A DNA stretch of 64,000 nt from UBA7236 sp044227505 (lineage in GTDB: Bacteria; Bacteroidota; Bacteroidia; Chitinophagales; BACL12): the NCBI GenBank assembly GCA_044227505.1, contig JBGAWP010000008.1:1-64000 (forward strand), in the 5' to 3' direction. Positions 1-8,921 of the stretch are shown piece after piece. Within the stretch, counting starts at the first letter, position 1, and the number at the start of each line of letters is the position of its first letter. Under the pieces are notes generated by a model that was not told where the DNA came from, made no database searches, and saw only the letters and a program-made list of their open reading frames with translations. The position numbers and the translations under genes are program-made.

Positions 1-29
1 TCTTTTATCTCTTTTTTTGTTTTGGGCAT
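1..29 (-). CDS. Possible 5' end of a gene running off the window
   Basis: On the minus strand an ATG at 29-27 opens a frame reading MPKTKKEIK to the window edge. Nine lysine-rich codons are too few to identify anything, and no promoter box was found upstream. It could be the first gene of the integrated element whose recombinase lies at 445-1554. It may equally be chance. Confidence 0.2.
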
Positions 30-204
30 AACTTTAAAGTCTAATTCTATGTATTGCTGTCAAACCAATAAAATTGTTAAGTCGTGTAATTGCAAGATCT
101 GTGTGTTATAATTGGTTTTGGACTTCAGATCAATGTTAAGACAATAATAAACAGAATTTTCGAGAGTTGCATTCACTATTTTTAGTGAATCTGAAATGGC
201 AAAA

Positions 205-350
205 CATGGTCAAAACATCAACAATTAGCTAAAAAGTGGTGAAAAATGGTCAAATCACCACTTTTCACCAAACACGTTTTTTCGAAAGTGGTGACGATTT
301 TTGGTCAAAAAAGTCAATGTTTATAGCACTTTCGACGGCTCGTCACCACT
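205..350. repeat. Cluster of short direct and inverted repeats beside the integrase
   Basis: The 415 bases left of the integrase hold no convincing gene but do hold repeated words. TGGTCAAA occurs three times (starting near 207, 247 and 302), and GTGGTGA/TCACCAC occurs four times in both orientations. An 11-bp perfect inverted repeat (AAAAGTGGTGA at 232-242, complement at 255-265) has a 12-base spacer. A second, wider pair is GTGGTGACG near 288 and CGTCACCAC at 341-349. Clustered short repeats next to an integrase are what arm-type recombinase sites or an operator would look like. The function is inferred. Confidence 0.5.
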
Positions 351-444
351 TCACCAATATTTTTCGGGCAAAAGGGGTAGCTCACTTTATGCATTTGTTC
401 ACTTTCACTGCCTTAAACTTGCCAAAGGGTATATTGAATATTTC

Positions 445-1554
445 CTATTTTGTGAAACCTTTTAATTGTTCGATTGCTTCCTTGGTGGCCCCTAAATATG
501 TATTCATCTGTTCCATATGTTTCCATCCGGCTTGATCACGCACAACAGCTTTTGAAAAGGAATTACCAATCATATTACTTACGCCGGTGTGTTTTAAGCA
601 ATAAAAAGTAATATCATCTTCAAACTTGAGGTGTTCAGCAATAGTTTTAAATCTTTCACTTAATCGGCTTGCAGAAGTCTTTTTTAAACCAGGTTTTCTG
701 CCTTCACCTACTATATAATAATGAGGTGGCAGTTTATCATAATTCCTTTTTATTAAAAAATCATAAAACTCATCAGGAATCACTGAAAATCTTTCCATAT
801 GATTTTTACTATCCTCTGCCGCTAGATTCAAAATACGGGTTTTCCAATTAATGTCCTGAATTTTTAAACGGGTAATTTCAGTACGCCTCATCAAGCAATA
901 ATAGCAAAGCGCGCAAGGAATATAAAAATCCGGGTCATTTTTTATTAAATAAGTAAAGAGTTTATTTAATTGTTCCGGATTAAATAAAGATTTTCTTTTA
1001 AAATGGATTGGCATTACGTCAACATCCTTAAAGGGGTTGGTTTTCGTGCAATTTTTTTTGATTAAAAAATTCCAAAAAGTGCGCAGATCCAGTAAAGTAT
1101 TTTTATGTGTGATATTCTTATATTTCTTAATCTCGATTAAATAATCAAAGTATTGCTCCACTATTGCAGAATTTATTAAATCGATGTTTTTAATTTTTGG
1201 ATAGTTTACATTTAACCAAATTCCAAACATTTTTAACCTGCTGGCATAGGAATTTAATGTAGCTAATCTTACATGTAATTTTTTATGGGTTAGATATTTA
1301 TTGACTGCTTCAGCGAAAGTTAAGGAACCTCCTAACCCTTCCTTTTCTCTGAAATAATTCCAATTACCTGTGTCAAGTTTTCTATTAAGCTCCTTAACCA
1401 GTTGATTCGCAAATTTCTCCTTGTGAATTCCGGCATGATTCACCTTGATTCGAACTCGTGTTAATTGATTAGTTACTGGATGAGTCTGGTAGAAGATTAC
1501 TTTCCACTCCTTGCCCTTTTGGAGCTGGGCATACCTATAGTTTACGATTTCCAT
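445..1554 (-). CDS. Tyrosine recombinase / site-specific integrase
   Basis: This is a phage-integrase-family recombinase that cuts and rejoins DNA through a tyrosine-DNA intermediate. About 369 residues. The N-terminal half carries a SAM-like core-binding domain (roughly residues 80-180) and the C-terminal half the catalytic domain. The first catalytic arginine lies in LMRRTEITRL, a lysine in AAEDSKNH, and the nucleophile is the tyrosine of MNTYLG about 17 residues from the end. The usual HxxR box reads YCLKHTG, with lysine for arginine, a form common in Bacteroidota integrases. The ATG at 1554 (MEIVNYRY) was chosen over a GTG 66 bases upstream because it begins the conserved part. The gene sits directly downstream of tRNA-Leu, the usual place for an integrase at an attachment site. 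The rest of the element would lie beyond position 1. Confidence 0.88.
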   Translation of the reverse strand: MEIVNYRYAQLQKGKEWKVIFYQTHPVTNQLTRVRIKVNHAGIHKEKFANQLVKELNRKLDTGNWNYFREKEGLGGSLTFAEAVNKYLTHKKLHVRLATLNSYASRLKMFGIWLNVNYPKIKNIDLINSAIVEQYFDYLIEIKKYKNITHKNTLLDLRTFWNFLIKKNCTKTNPFKDVDVMPIHFKRKSLFNPEQLNKLFTYLIKNDPDFYIPCALCYYCLMRRTEITRLKIQDINWKTRILNLAAEDSKNHMERFSVIPDEFYDFLIKRNYDKLPPHYYIVGEGRKPGLKKTSASRLSERFKTIAEHLKFEDDITFYCLKHTGVSNMIGNSFSKAVVRDQAGWKHMEQMNTYLGATKEAIEQLKGFTK

Positions 1555-1668
1555 GTTTTTCTGATTTAAAGCTACAAAAAATAACTTAAAAACATGGCCC
1601 TCTTTTGGCCCGTTCACCACATGTTTCTTTCAAAACACTTGTGGTAAAAGGGTTGCAAGAGATTTAAG

Positions 1669-1750
1669 TACCGGAAGCGGGACTCGAACCCGCATACCTC
1701 GCGGCACACGCCTCTGAAACGTGCGTGTCTACCAGTTCCACCATTCCGGT
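1669..1750 (-). tRNA. tRNA-Leu (anticodon CAG)
   Basis: Read on the minus strand, the 82-base sequence folds as a class II tRNA. It has a 7-bp acceptor stem (ACCGGAA with TTCCGGT, discriminator A), a leucine-type D arm (TGGTAGACACGC), an anticodon stem CACGT/GCGTG with loop TTCAGAG giving anticodon CAG, a variable arm, and a T arm with GGTTCGAGTCC. CCA is not encoded. It reads leucine CUG codons. Its 3' half is a plausible attachment site for the neighbouring integrase, although no second copy of the 3' end is seen inside the window. Confidence 0.96.
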
Positions 1751-1757
1751 ATGGGTG

Positions 1758-1765
1758 CAAAAATA
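1758..1765 (-). promoter_or_regulatory. Candidate -7 box for tRNA-Leu
   Basis: The minus strand reads TATTTTTG, matching the Bacteroidota -7 consensus TAnnTTTG, 7 bases before the mature tRNA 5' end. No TTG is found at the -33 position, so only half of the promoter is supported. Confidence 0.4.
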
Positions 1766-1843
1766 AAGAAATTGATGGTATTACCGTTATTAATGAGAAA
1801 TGAGTAATGAGTTGGATCCCCTAAAGCCGGATGAATTTAATCC

Positions 1844-1946
1844 TGACTAATGACCATTGACTAATGACCATTGACTATTGACTACTGACCATTGACTAAT
1901 GACAATTGACCACTGACTAATGACCACTGACCCTTGACTATTGACC
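1844..1946. repeat. Degenerate tandem repeat, unit about TGACTAATGACCAT
   Basis: Roughly ten degenerate copies of a TGACYAWTGACCATT-like unit fill the gap between tRNA-Leu and the kinase gene and run into its last two sense codons, so the protein's terminal GQ comes from the repeat. TTGACAATTGAC repeats of similar flavour recur at 8726-8739 and 53704-53731. Confidence 0.7.
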
Positions 1947-4900
1947 TTGTGTTTTGGGAATACTGAAATAAAAGGTAGTTCCCTTTTGTTCGGTGCTATC
2001 TGCCCAAATTGAACCGTTGTGTCTTTTTATAATTCGTTCCACAATCGCCAATCCAATTCCGGTTCCCTCAAATTGTTCGTCACTGTGCAAGCGTTTAAGT
2101 GCTTTAAACAGCTTGTCTTTAAATTCCATACTGAATCCAACACCGTTGTCTTTTATGGCTATGGTAACAGACCTTTCATCTTCAGAGCCAATAAATTCTA
2201 TTTGTGGTTTTTTTCGCACTTTGCTGAATTTAATGGCATTTGAAATGAGATTCATAAAAGCCTGCCGAAACATTTTATAGTCTCCTGATAGTAATGGCAA
2301 TTCACCAATTATAATTTTATATTGACTTATATCTTCTCTATCTTCAATTTCTTTAATAACCTCTGCCACCAATTCATTGGTATTAATAATATCCGATTTT
2401 TTGTCCCATCTTCCGATCTTTGAAAAAATAAGTAAATTATCAATTAGAGCACTCATTTTAATGATACTCTGACGAATTTGCCTGATATTTTCGAGTCCAT
2501 CTCTATCGAGAATTTGTTTGTGATTTTTTTCTAAAAAATATGCAAATATATCAATCGAGCGAAGTGGGGTTCTAAGATCATGTGAAACAGAATAATTAAA
2601 TGTTTCCAATTCTTTATTCGCAGACTCAAGCATAGAAGTTCTCTCCATTACCTTCTGTTCAAGCTTATCATTTAGTACACTTAATTCATATTCTTTATTC
2701 TTTATTTCCGTTACATTCATTGAAACGGACAATATTTCCGAGAAATTACCTTCATCATCCATCAAAGGTAATTTTATTGATTGCAGCCAATATGTTTTTC
2801 CGGTGGTAACATTTGTGATTTTCTGTTCGTCAGTAATTATTTGTTTTTTGCTGATGAATACATCAAAATCCTTTTCAAATAATTTTTGAAGTGCACCAGA
2901 ATAATTTTGATCCTTATTTCGTTTATAACTTAATAATTCTTCAGAGGTAGTTCCTAAAAATTCGGCAAGTGCATTATTAACCGATACAAATTCTTCATTG
3001 ATATTTTTTACATAAACCAAATTTGGAATTGCATTAATAATCTCCTGCAAAAACTTTTTTTGAGTGAATAATTGTTGTTGATATATCTTTAACGCTGTAA
3101 TATCCTGATGTATACCGGAAGCGCGCAAAGGTTTTCCATCTTTATCCCACTCTACAACTTTGCCCTTATCCAATATCCATTTCCATTCACCATTACTCGC
3201 CAACATTCGTATCGTAGCCTCATAAAAAGTCGTTTTTCCGTTAATATGGTCCTGAAAGGCTTCGTAGGCTTTGTCTCGATCGTCGGGATGAAGAAATTTT
3301 TCCCAGAATTGTTGAGTAACAACAGTATTTTCAAAATAATATCCCAACATCTCTGCCCAACGTTTATTATGCACCATTCTATTTTCGGCAATATAAAAAT
3401 CCCAGGTTCCCAGATCAGCTCCCTTTAAAGCCATTTCTAAACGAGCTTCGCTATCTATTAAAGCCTGCTCCTGCTTTTTCCTGTCCGTAATATCCCTTGC
3501 AATTCCATGAATTCTTCCATCCGGAAAAACATTTGCACTAATTTCAGCAACACACAATTCACCCTTCTTGGTTAAATATTTTCTTTCCCCAAAAAATCTG
3601 TTAATTCTGCCTGGTTTTAAATAATATTCTATGCCCTTGTCAAAAAATTTTCCTGAAATTAATTGTTCGAAGGTCATTTCCAATAATTCCTTTTTTGTAA
3701 ATCCGGAGAGTTCACACATTCTGGAATTTACTTCAATAAACCTATTATTTTTGTCTATCATAAAGATAGCATCCGTTGCTTGCTCAACTAAACTCCGATA
3801 TAAATTTTCACTTTCTAATAATTCCCGTTGTGTCTTTTTAAGCAAACTGCTTTCAAATGCCAGCGTTACAAAATCAGCTATCGACCGAGTAAACGATTGA
3901 TCCTCCAAAGTCCATTTATGATAAGTATACCTGCTTTCAATACAGATCATACCCCAAATTTTTTCCCTGTTTCCAAAGGTGATACACATTTTGGAAATTA
4001 CTTGTTCAGGTATCAGATAATCTTGTTTTAACTCATCCAACCTTGCGTCAAACAAAACATCATCAGAAACTATAACACGCTCCCTTAAAAGTGTGTTAAA
4101 ATAAACAGGGTATTGATTATACGAAAATGTAGGACCTACAGAAAAACCATTCGTTAAAGCATCATATTCTATGCAACTTTTCAATTCCTGTTGCCCGTCT
4201 GTAAATTCCCGAATCTGAATTTTAGAAATATTGAGAGTATCAGCAGCAATTTTAGCAATATGTTTTAAAGCAATTTCAAGATCACCTTTAATTATCGACT
4301 CCTCCTTTGTTAAACCAACCAAAACAGCTTGATGCTGTTTTAAGGTCTTTTGTATTTTTTTTAATTCTAATTCGGCTATTTTTTTTGAATGAATGTCCCG
4401 GATTATACCATTAATTCCCGATATCTGTTTATATTCATCGTGAATTGGTCTTAAACTTACTTCCACAAATTTTGTACTTCCGCTTTTTGTATTTAAAAGA
4501 AGGTCGTATTGAAAATCCTGAATTCCGTTGATCAAAAGCTTACGCACTTTCTGATAAAAAATATCCGTATTCTGAGGGTGATGTAAAAATTCAAAACATG
4601 ATCTGCCTTTTGTTTCTTCAATTGTAAAACCTGTTAATTTTTGCCACGAAGAGTTCAGATAATTAAATTGCGCATCTGTATCAGTTTGAAAAACAACATC
4701 AGATAAATTTTCTACAAGTGTAAAATATTGTTGTTGTGAATCTACAAGTAATTGTTCTGCCTTTTTTCTGTCGGAGATATCAGTAAAAATCGTTTTTATT
4801 GCAAAATTTCCTTCATAGGTCACCGGAAAAGCAAAAACTTCCACATCCAGAAGAGTGCCGTCAACTTTAATAAATTTTTCCTCTAATGGTTTTGCAGCCT

Positions 4901-5516
4901 GTTTTTGTTCCATTAATTCCATGATCCTGGAAGCAACAATCTGTTTAAATTCCTTTGATACAAATGCCCAAATTTCCTTCCCAACTAAAGATTCATTATT
5001 TGGCAATCCTGCAAGACCATCAGCACGCTTATTTGAATACACAATATTTCCATTGCGATGTATTACAACACCTGTGTTGGTATACTCCAACAAACGGAGA
5101 TGATGATCGCTTAATTCCTCCATTTGTAAACGGCTTTTTTCTGACCCCGATGCCGGCACACAAATAACTGTGAACCCCTCAATATGGTCCAGTTTTGCAT
5201 CAATTCGTGACACCTGAAGGTCAAATGCAATATTAGTATTCCCGTGTTTTAAACCCTGAACTACAAATTGGGCGGGATTAGTAGATCCCTGAAGCGCAAT
5301 TTCCAGCTTTACCGTAAAGTCTGGAAAAATTTCTGCAAGATCTCGCGGAAGGAATACAACAGATTCAATCCTCATCAATGCTAGAAAGGCGGAATTGAAA
5401 TGCAGGAGGTTAAAGGCGTTATCAGTTAACGCTACAGGCAAATGAAGATACTCCAAAGCCTGATATTTAACCGGAATCTGTCTTGTATTAAAATTGTCAG
5501 TCATTGCAGAACTCAA
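1938..5516 (-). CDS. Multi-PAS/GAF sensor histidine kinase
   Basis: A cytosolic sensor kinase of 1192 residues with no membrane segment. Approximate order: PAS (20-120), PAS (140-255, ending FTDISDRKKAE), PAS (265-385), GAF (400-565), PAS (580-700), PAS (700-830, PAC-like ending GIHQDITALK), PAS (835-955), a short coiled coil, a HisKA domain with phospho-accepting histidine in SHDLRTPL near 975, and a HATPase with N box NAIKFS, G1 DNGVGF and G2 GTGIGLAI. The kinase core resembles those of bacteriophytochrome-type kinases. No response regulator is adjacent, so its partner is unknown. A well-matched promoter lies just upstream, overlapping the end of bshC, so it is probably transcribed alone. 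The signal sensed cannot be told from sequence. Confidence 0.92.
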   Translation of the reverse strand: MSSAMTDNFNTRQIPVKYQALEYLHLPVALTDNAFNLLHFNSAFLALMRIESVVFLPRDLAEIFPDFTVKLEIALQGSTNPAQFVVQGLKHGNTNIAFDLQVSRIDAKLDHIEGFTVICVPASGSEKSRLQMEELSDHHLRLLEYTNTGVVIHRNGNIVYSNKRADGLAGLPNNESLVGKEIWAFVSKEFKQIVASRIMELMEQKQAAKPLEEKFIKVDGTLLDVEVFAFPVTYEGNFAIKTIFTDISDRKKAEQLLVDSQQQYFTLVENLSDVVFQTDTDAQFNYLNSSWQKLTGFTIEETKGRSCFEFLHHPQNTDIFYQKVRKLLINGIQDFQYDLLLNTKSGSTKFVEVSLRPIHDEYKQISGINGIIRDIHSKKIAELELKKIQKTLKQHQAVLVGLTKEESIIKGDLEIALKHIAKIAADTLNISKIQIREFTDGQQELKSCIEYDALTNGFSVGPTFSYNQYPVYFNTLLRERVIVSDDVLFDARLDELKQDYLIPEQVISKMCITFGNREKIWGMICIESRYTYHKWTLEDQSFTRSIADFVTLAFESSLLKKTQRELLESENLYRSLVEQATDAIFMIDKNNRFIEVNSRMCELSGFTKKELLEMTFEQLISGKFFDKGIEYYLKPGRINRFFGERKYLTKKGELCVAEISANVFPDGRIHGIARDITDRKKQEQALIDSEARLEMALKGADLGTWDFYIAENRMVHNKRWAEMLGYYFENTVVTQQFWEKFLHPDDRDKAYEAFQDHINGKTTFYEATIRMLASNGEWKWILDKGKVVEWDKDGKPLRASGIHQDITALKIYQQQLFTQKKFLQEIINAIPNLVYVKNINEEFVSVNNALAEFLGTTSEELLSYKRNKDQNYSGALQKLFEKDFDVFISKKQIITDEQKITNVTTGKTYWLQSIKLPLMDDEGNFSEILSVSMNVTEIKNKEYELSVLNDKLEQKVMERTSMLESANKELETFNYSVSHDLRTPLRSIDIFAYFLEKNHKQILDRDGLENIRQIRQSIIKMSALIDNLLIFSKIGRWDKKSDIINTNELVAEVIKEIEDREDISQYKIIIGELPLLSGDYKMFRQAFMNLISNAIKFSKVRKKPQIEFIGSEDERSVTIAIKDNGVGFSMEFKDKLFKALKRLHSDEQFEGTGIGLAIVERIIKRHNGSIWADSTEQKGTTFYFSIPKTQGQ

Positions 5517-5569
5517 ATTTGCTCAACAAATCCCTAAAATCTGTTTAAACTTTGGTGGATTTGTGACTT

Positions 5570-5599
5570 CAAAAATAGCAGTGATCAAACTTCGTCAAA
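5570..5599 (-). promoter_or_regulatory. Bacteroidota promoter for the multi-PAS kinase
   Basis: On the minus strand TTTG (5599-5596), an 18-base spacer and TATTTTTG (5577-5570) match the consensus TTG, 17-23 bases, TAnnTTTG. The predicted transcription start is near 5563, giving a leader of about 47 bases before the kinase ATG. The -33 part lies in the last codons of bshC. Confidence 0.65.
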
Positions 5600-7180
5600 G
5601 GTCAAAATGATGAATTCGGGGTTAGGTTGACTTGCAGCAGATAGCAGTTGATCGAAAAACCCGGGGCCATATTTAAGGTAATAGGAGATTAAATTATCCT
5701 TGCGCTCCTGAAGCCCATTATTTGGAAATAATTTTGCTAAAATTGCCCGTATCTGGTTTACTTCTGCGTCCATTTTCATTTTTTCAGCCTTCAACAATCT
5801 TGACTCCAATTTCTGAATGCCATTGATCATATTCTGCTTTTCCCCGAGCACAGTTTTTTCAAGTGAATTGTCAATATTTTTTGCAGTCACTAATATTCTC
5901 GTAAGAATAATTTCAATCTCATCAATTTCATTCTTCAGGCTAACAGATTCAGTGGAATTAGCTCTTACAAAATCATTGATCAAAATATTTTCGTCTTTAA
6001 ACAGATCGCTGCTATTTAAATGTAATTTTTGAACTTTTTTATTTGTATTATTATCTATAATTAGAAAGGAATCCCGCAACAGTAAAACCGGAAAATCAAT
6101 ATTATGAAACTCAAACAGGGATTTCAATTGTAGCCAATATGCGAGTTCACCACCACCGCCTATATAGGCAAGAGAGGGCAGCACTTTTTGTTGAAACAAA
6201 GGTCGCAAAATTACATTCGGACTAAAATTTTCAGGGTGCAATTTGATCTCTTGTGATATTTCAGTAGATGTGAAGGTAATATCGGTGTTTAATACAGAAT
6301 AGATGTTTTTTGCAGCATCGAAAATAATTCTTTCCCTTGTATATTCTTTTAAATAAAACAAGTTAATTTCTCTTGGAGTTGCCTGCGCGTCAAAAGGAAA
6401 AATTTCCAGAGTTTTATTTACTAATTTTTCAGCCGTACGGTTAAATATTTCGTCTTCAATAATATTTTTACATAACGATTTAAAATAAGTATCATCACCA
6501 TCCACGATCACCAATCCATAAATACCAAATAATTCGTTCAAAATAACGCGTGTTGCCCTCGAAAGATTCTCCGAATACAAATACGCTTTCGAGAACATTG
6601 TAATTAACGATTGCGCATTTTCTCCATCTCCCAACACCGTTTCAAGTTCTGCTATAATTGCTGCCAGCCCCTTAGTATCATATTTACCGCAAGCCCCTCC
6701 CTGTTTGTCTTCCCATGTATAGGTTTTGCCAAATAATTCAAAATGATTTATTTCCTCAAAATCATGGTCTTCACTACCCAACCAAAAAACAGGAACAAAA
6801 TTATTGGATGGATATTTTTCCCTCAAACTTTTGCATAATTGGATTGCCGAGATGGTCTTATAAATTACATATAAGGGACCTGTGAAAATATTTAACTGAT
6901 GTGCAGTAACAATACAAAAAGTATTTTGATCGCGGAATAATTCTATGTTTTCTTTAACAAAAGGGATAATTCCAATATCCCCATATTGTTTCAAAATGGT
7001 ATCGGATAATAAATTTCGATCAATTTGTTCCGCTGATTTATTAATAATAGCAGTTTGAAAAGAATCAAGGCCAGGTTTATATTTATAAAACGGTTGAAGT
7101 GCAGTAACTTCTTGCAAATAATCAGTTACGATCTTTGTAAATCGGCCGGTTTGTTCATATGGAATCCTTTCTGCTTTCAA
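5585..7180 (-). CDS. bshC: Putative cysteine ligase BshC (bacillithiol synthesis)
   Basis: BshC is the enzyme thought to add cysteine to GlcN-malate, the last step of bacillithiol synthesis. Bacillithiol is the low-molecular-weight thiol used by Firmicutes and many Bacteroidota for redox balance. The 531-residue length fits the family. The Rossmann-like core includes FCIVTAHQLNIFTGPLYVIYK, PVFWLGSEDHDFEEI and LPSLAYIGGGGELAYWLQ, all typical of BshC, followed by a helical coiled-coil region around 420-490. It starts 19 bases after the end of rimO and is probably cotranscribed with it. The bshA and bshB genes are not in the window. Confidence 0.93.
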   Translation of the reverse strand: MKAERIPYEQTGRFTKIVTDYLQEVTALQPFYKYKPGLDSFQTAIINKSAEQIDRNLLSDTILKQYGDIGIIPFVKENIELFRDQNTFCIVTAHQLNIFTGPLYVIYKTISAIQLCKSLREKYPSNNFVPVFWLGSEDHDFEEINHFELFGKTYTWEDKQGGACGKYDTKGLAAIIAELETVLGDGENAQSLITMFSKAYLYSENLSRATRVILNELFGIYGLVIVDGDDTYFKSLCKNIIEDEIFNRTAEKLVNKTLEIFPFDAQATPREINLFYLKEYTRERIIFDAAKNIYSVLNTDITFTSTEISQEIKLHPENFSPNVILRPLFQQKVLPSLAYIGGGGELAYWLQLKSLFEFHNIDFPVLLLRDSFLIIDNNTNKKVQKLHLNSSDLFKDENILINDFVRANSTESVSLKNEIDEIEIILTRILVTAKNIDNSLEKTVLGEKQNMINGIQKLESRLLKAEKMKMDAEVNQIRAILAKLFPNNGLQERKDNLISYYLKYGPGFFDQLLSAASQPNPEFIILTFDEV

Positions 7181-7198
7181 AATAAATATTACATAAAA

Positions 7199-8518
7199 CT
7201 AATCGTTTAATACCGGCTCACCAAACAGGTCGAATTCTTCTGCTCTTAAAATTTTAATTTGGGCGAAATCACCAACCCGCAAATAAAATTGAGATGCGTC
7301 AATCAACACTTCATTATCTACTTCCGGAGAATCAAATTCTGTTCTACCGATAAAATTATTGCTCTCCATCCTATCAATTAAAACCTTAAATTCTTTTCCA
7401 ACCTTCTGCTGATTTTTATCAAAGGAAATTTGTTGCTGCACTTCCATTATTCTTGCTGCACGTTCGCTTTTTTCTTCCGCAGAAATATCATCCTTTAATA
7501 AAAACCCGCTTGTACCTTCCTCATGCGAATAGGTAAATACACCCAAGCGGTCAAATTGCATTTTCTCCACAAATTCCGCAAGTTCATCCACGTCCTCTTC
7601 CGTTTCGCCGGGAAATCCAACAAGCATGGTCGTGCGCAAACCAATATCAGGAATTTGAGCTCTTATATTATTAATAAGTGTTATCGTTTCTTCCTTGGTT
7701 ATCTGTCGGTTCATTGCCTGCAAAATATTATTACTGGCATGTTGCAATGGCATATCCAGATAATTACAAACATGATCACAATTTTTTATAGCATCAATTA
7801 TTTCCAAGGGGAATTTTGAAGGATATGCATAATGCAATCGTATCCATTCAATTCCATCTACTTCATTTAATGCATACAATAACTCCGGCAGCGTCCTCTT
7901 TTTATAAATATCCAAACCGTAATACGTTAATTCCTGAGCAATGAGCATAATTTCTTTAACTCCTATACTTGCTAAATATTTTGCTTCCTTAACTATTTCC
8001 TCTATGGTTTTCGAAACATGATTTCCCCTCATTAATGGTATAGCACAAAATGAACAAGTTCTGTTACAACCTTCCGAAATTTTTAAATAGGCATAATGAC
8101 CTGGAGTGGAAATACGTCGCTCACCTATGAGTTCATGTTTATAATCTGCATTAAATCTTTTCAACATCTGAGGTAATTCCATAGTGCCGAACCAGGCATC
8201 CACTTCGGGAATTTCCAATTGAAGTTCATCCTTATATCTATGACTTAAACAACCCGTAACATATAATTTATCGATCTCCCCATTGGCTTTTGCCTCTGCA
8301 TAATTTAAAATGGTATCAATGGATTCCTGTTTTGCATTATCAATAAATCCACAGGTATTTACAATAATAATATTACAATCATCCTTTTCACGCTGATGAT
8401 GAGCATCAATATCATTTGCATTCAGTTGCGACAATATCACTTCACTGTCAACAGTATTTTTACTGCAACCGAGGGTGATGATGTTTACTTTGTCTTTACG
8501 TAGTGTACGTACTTTCAT
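7199..8518 (-). CDS. rimO: Ribosomal protein S12 methylthiotransferase RimO
   Basis: A radical-SAM enzyme that methylthiolates the conserved aspartate of ribosomal protein S12. The 439 residues carry an N-terminal MTTase domain with cluster cysteines in LGCSKNTVDSE, NTCGFIDNA and VTGCLSHRY, the radical-SAM motif CNRTCSFCAIP (CxxxCxxC), and a C-terminal TRAM domain that binds substrate (about 375-435). All six cluster cysteines are visible. It is first in a likely two-gene transcript with bshC. Just upstream lies a repeat-rich gap of about 400 bases. Confidence 0.95.
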   Translation of the reverse strand: MKVRTLRKDKVNIITLGCSKNTVDSEVILSQLNANDIDAHHQREKDDCNIIIVNTCGFIDNAKQESIDTILNYAEAKANGEIDKLYVTGCLSHRYKDELQLEIPEVDAWFGTMELPQMLKRFNADYKHELIGERRISTPGHYAYLKISEGCNRTCSFCAIPLMRGNHVSKTIEEIVKEAKYLASIGVKEIMLIAQELTYYGLDIYKKRTLPELLYALNEVDGIEWIRLHYAYPSKFPLEIIDAIKNCDHVCNYLDMPLQHASNNILQAMNRQITKEETITLINNIRAQIPDIGLRTTMLVGFPGETEEDVDELAEFVEKMQFDRLGVFTYSHEEGTSGFLLKDDISAEEKSERAARIMEVQQQISFDKNQQKVGKEFKVLIDRMESNNFIGRTEFDSPEVDNEVLIDASQFYLRVGDFAQIKILRAEEFDLFGEPVLND

Positions 8519-8745
8519 TCTTAAAAATTATTGTTCGCTTTGAAACCCATCGAAAATGTACCAATTAAATAAATGTACCAATGTACCAATTAACCCAATA
8601 TAACCGCTGCCTGCGGCTGCTTATGTGGTCTATATAATGGAATTTTATTATTAAATTAAAATTAAAAAATTATTGTTGCTTTAACTGTTTTCCTTTTTCA
8701 TTACATTAACCCGGTTGTTCCAATGTCAATTGTCAATTATATTCC

Positions 8746-8919
8746 GGCTGTTCATCGGTACATTAGTACATTTTTTCCGGCTGTTCATTGGTACATTATT
8801 GTCGGCTGTTCATCGGTACATTGGTACATTTTTTCCGGCTGTTCATCGGTACATTATTTTCGGCTGTTCATCGGTACATTGGTACATTTTTTCCGGCTGT
8901 TCATTGGTACATTATTAGG
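8746..8919. repeat. Higher-order tandem repeat, 58-bp unit x 3
   Basis: Six blocks begin with GGCTGTTCATYGGTACATT at 8746, 8779, 8804, 8837, 8862 and 8895, so block lengths alternate 33, 25, 33, 25, 33, 25. The long block has an extra GTACATT and a TTTTTTCC tail. The repeating unit is therefore 58 bp, three times, ending about 3 bases from the ftsY stop codon. Nearby at about 8556-8600 the complementary words ATGTACCAAT occur three times, so transcripts through the 403-base gap 8519-8921 could fold on themselves. No gene is credible here, and the open frames through it are products of the repeat. Confidence 0.85.
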
Positions 8920-8921
8920 TT

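Noticed and set aside
236..535. 99-codon plus-strand frame over the integrase 3' end
   Set aside because: It runs antisense to the recombinase's conserved C-terminus and through the repeat cluster, with no domain.
3152..3391. 79-codon minus-strand frame inside the multi-PAS kinase
   Set aside because: It is in another phase of the kinase's own strand and repeats none of its motifs.
8746..8919. CRISPR-like array
   Set aside because: Blocks alternate in length with no unique spacers of constant size; repeats have no hairpin at CRISPR scale; no cas genes are near.
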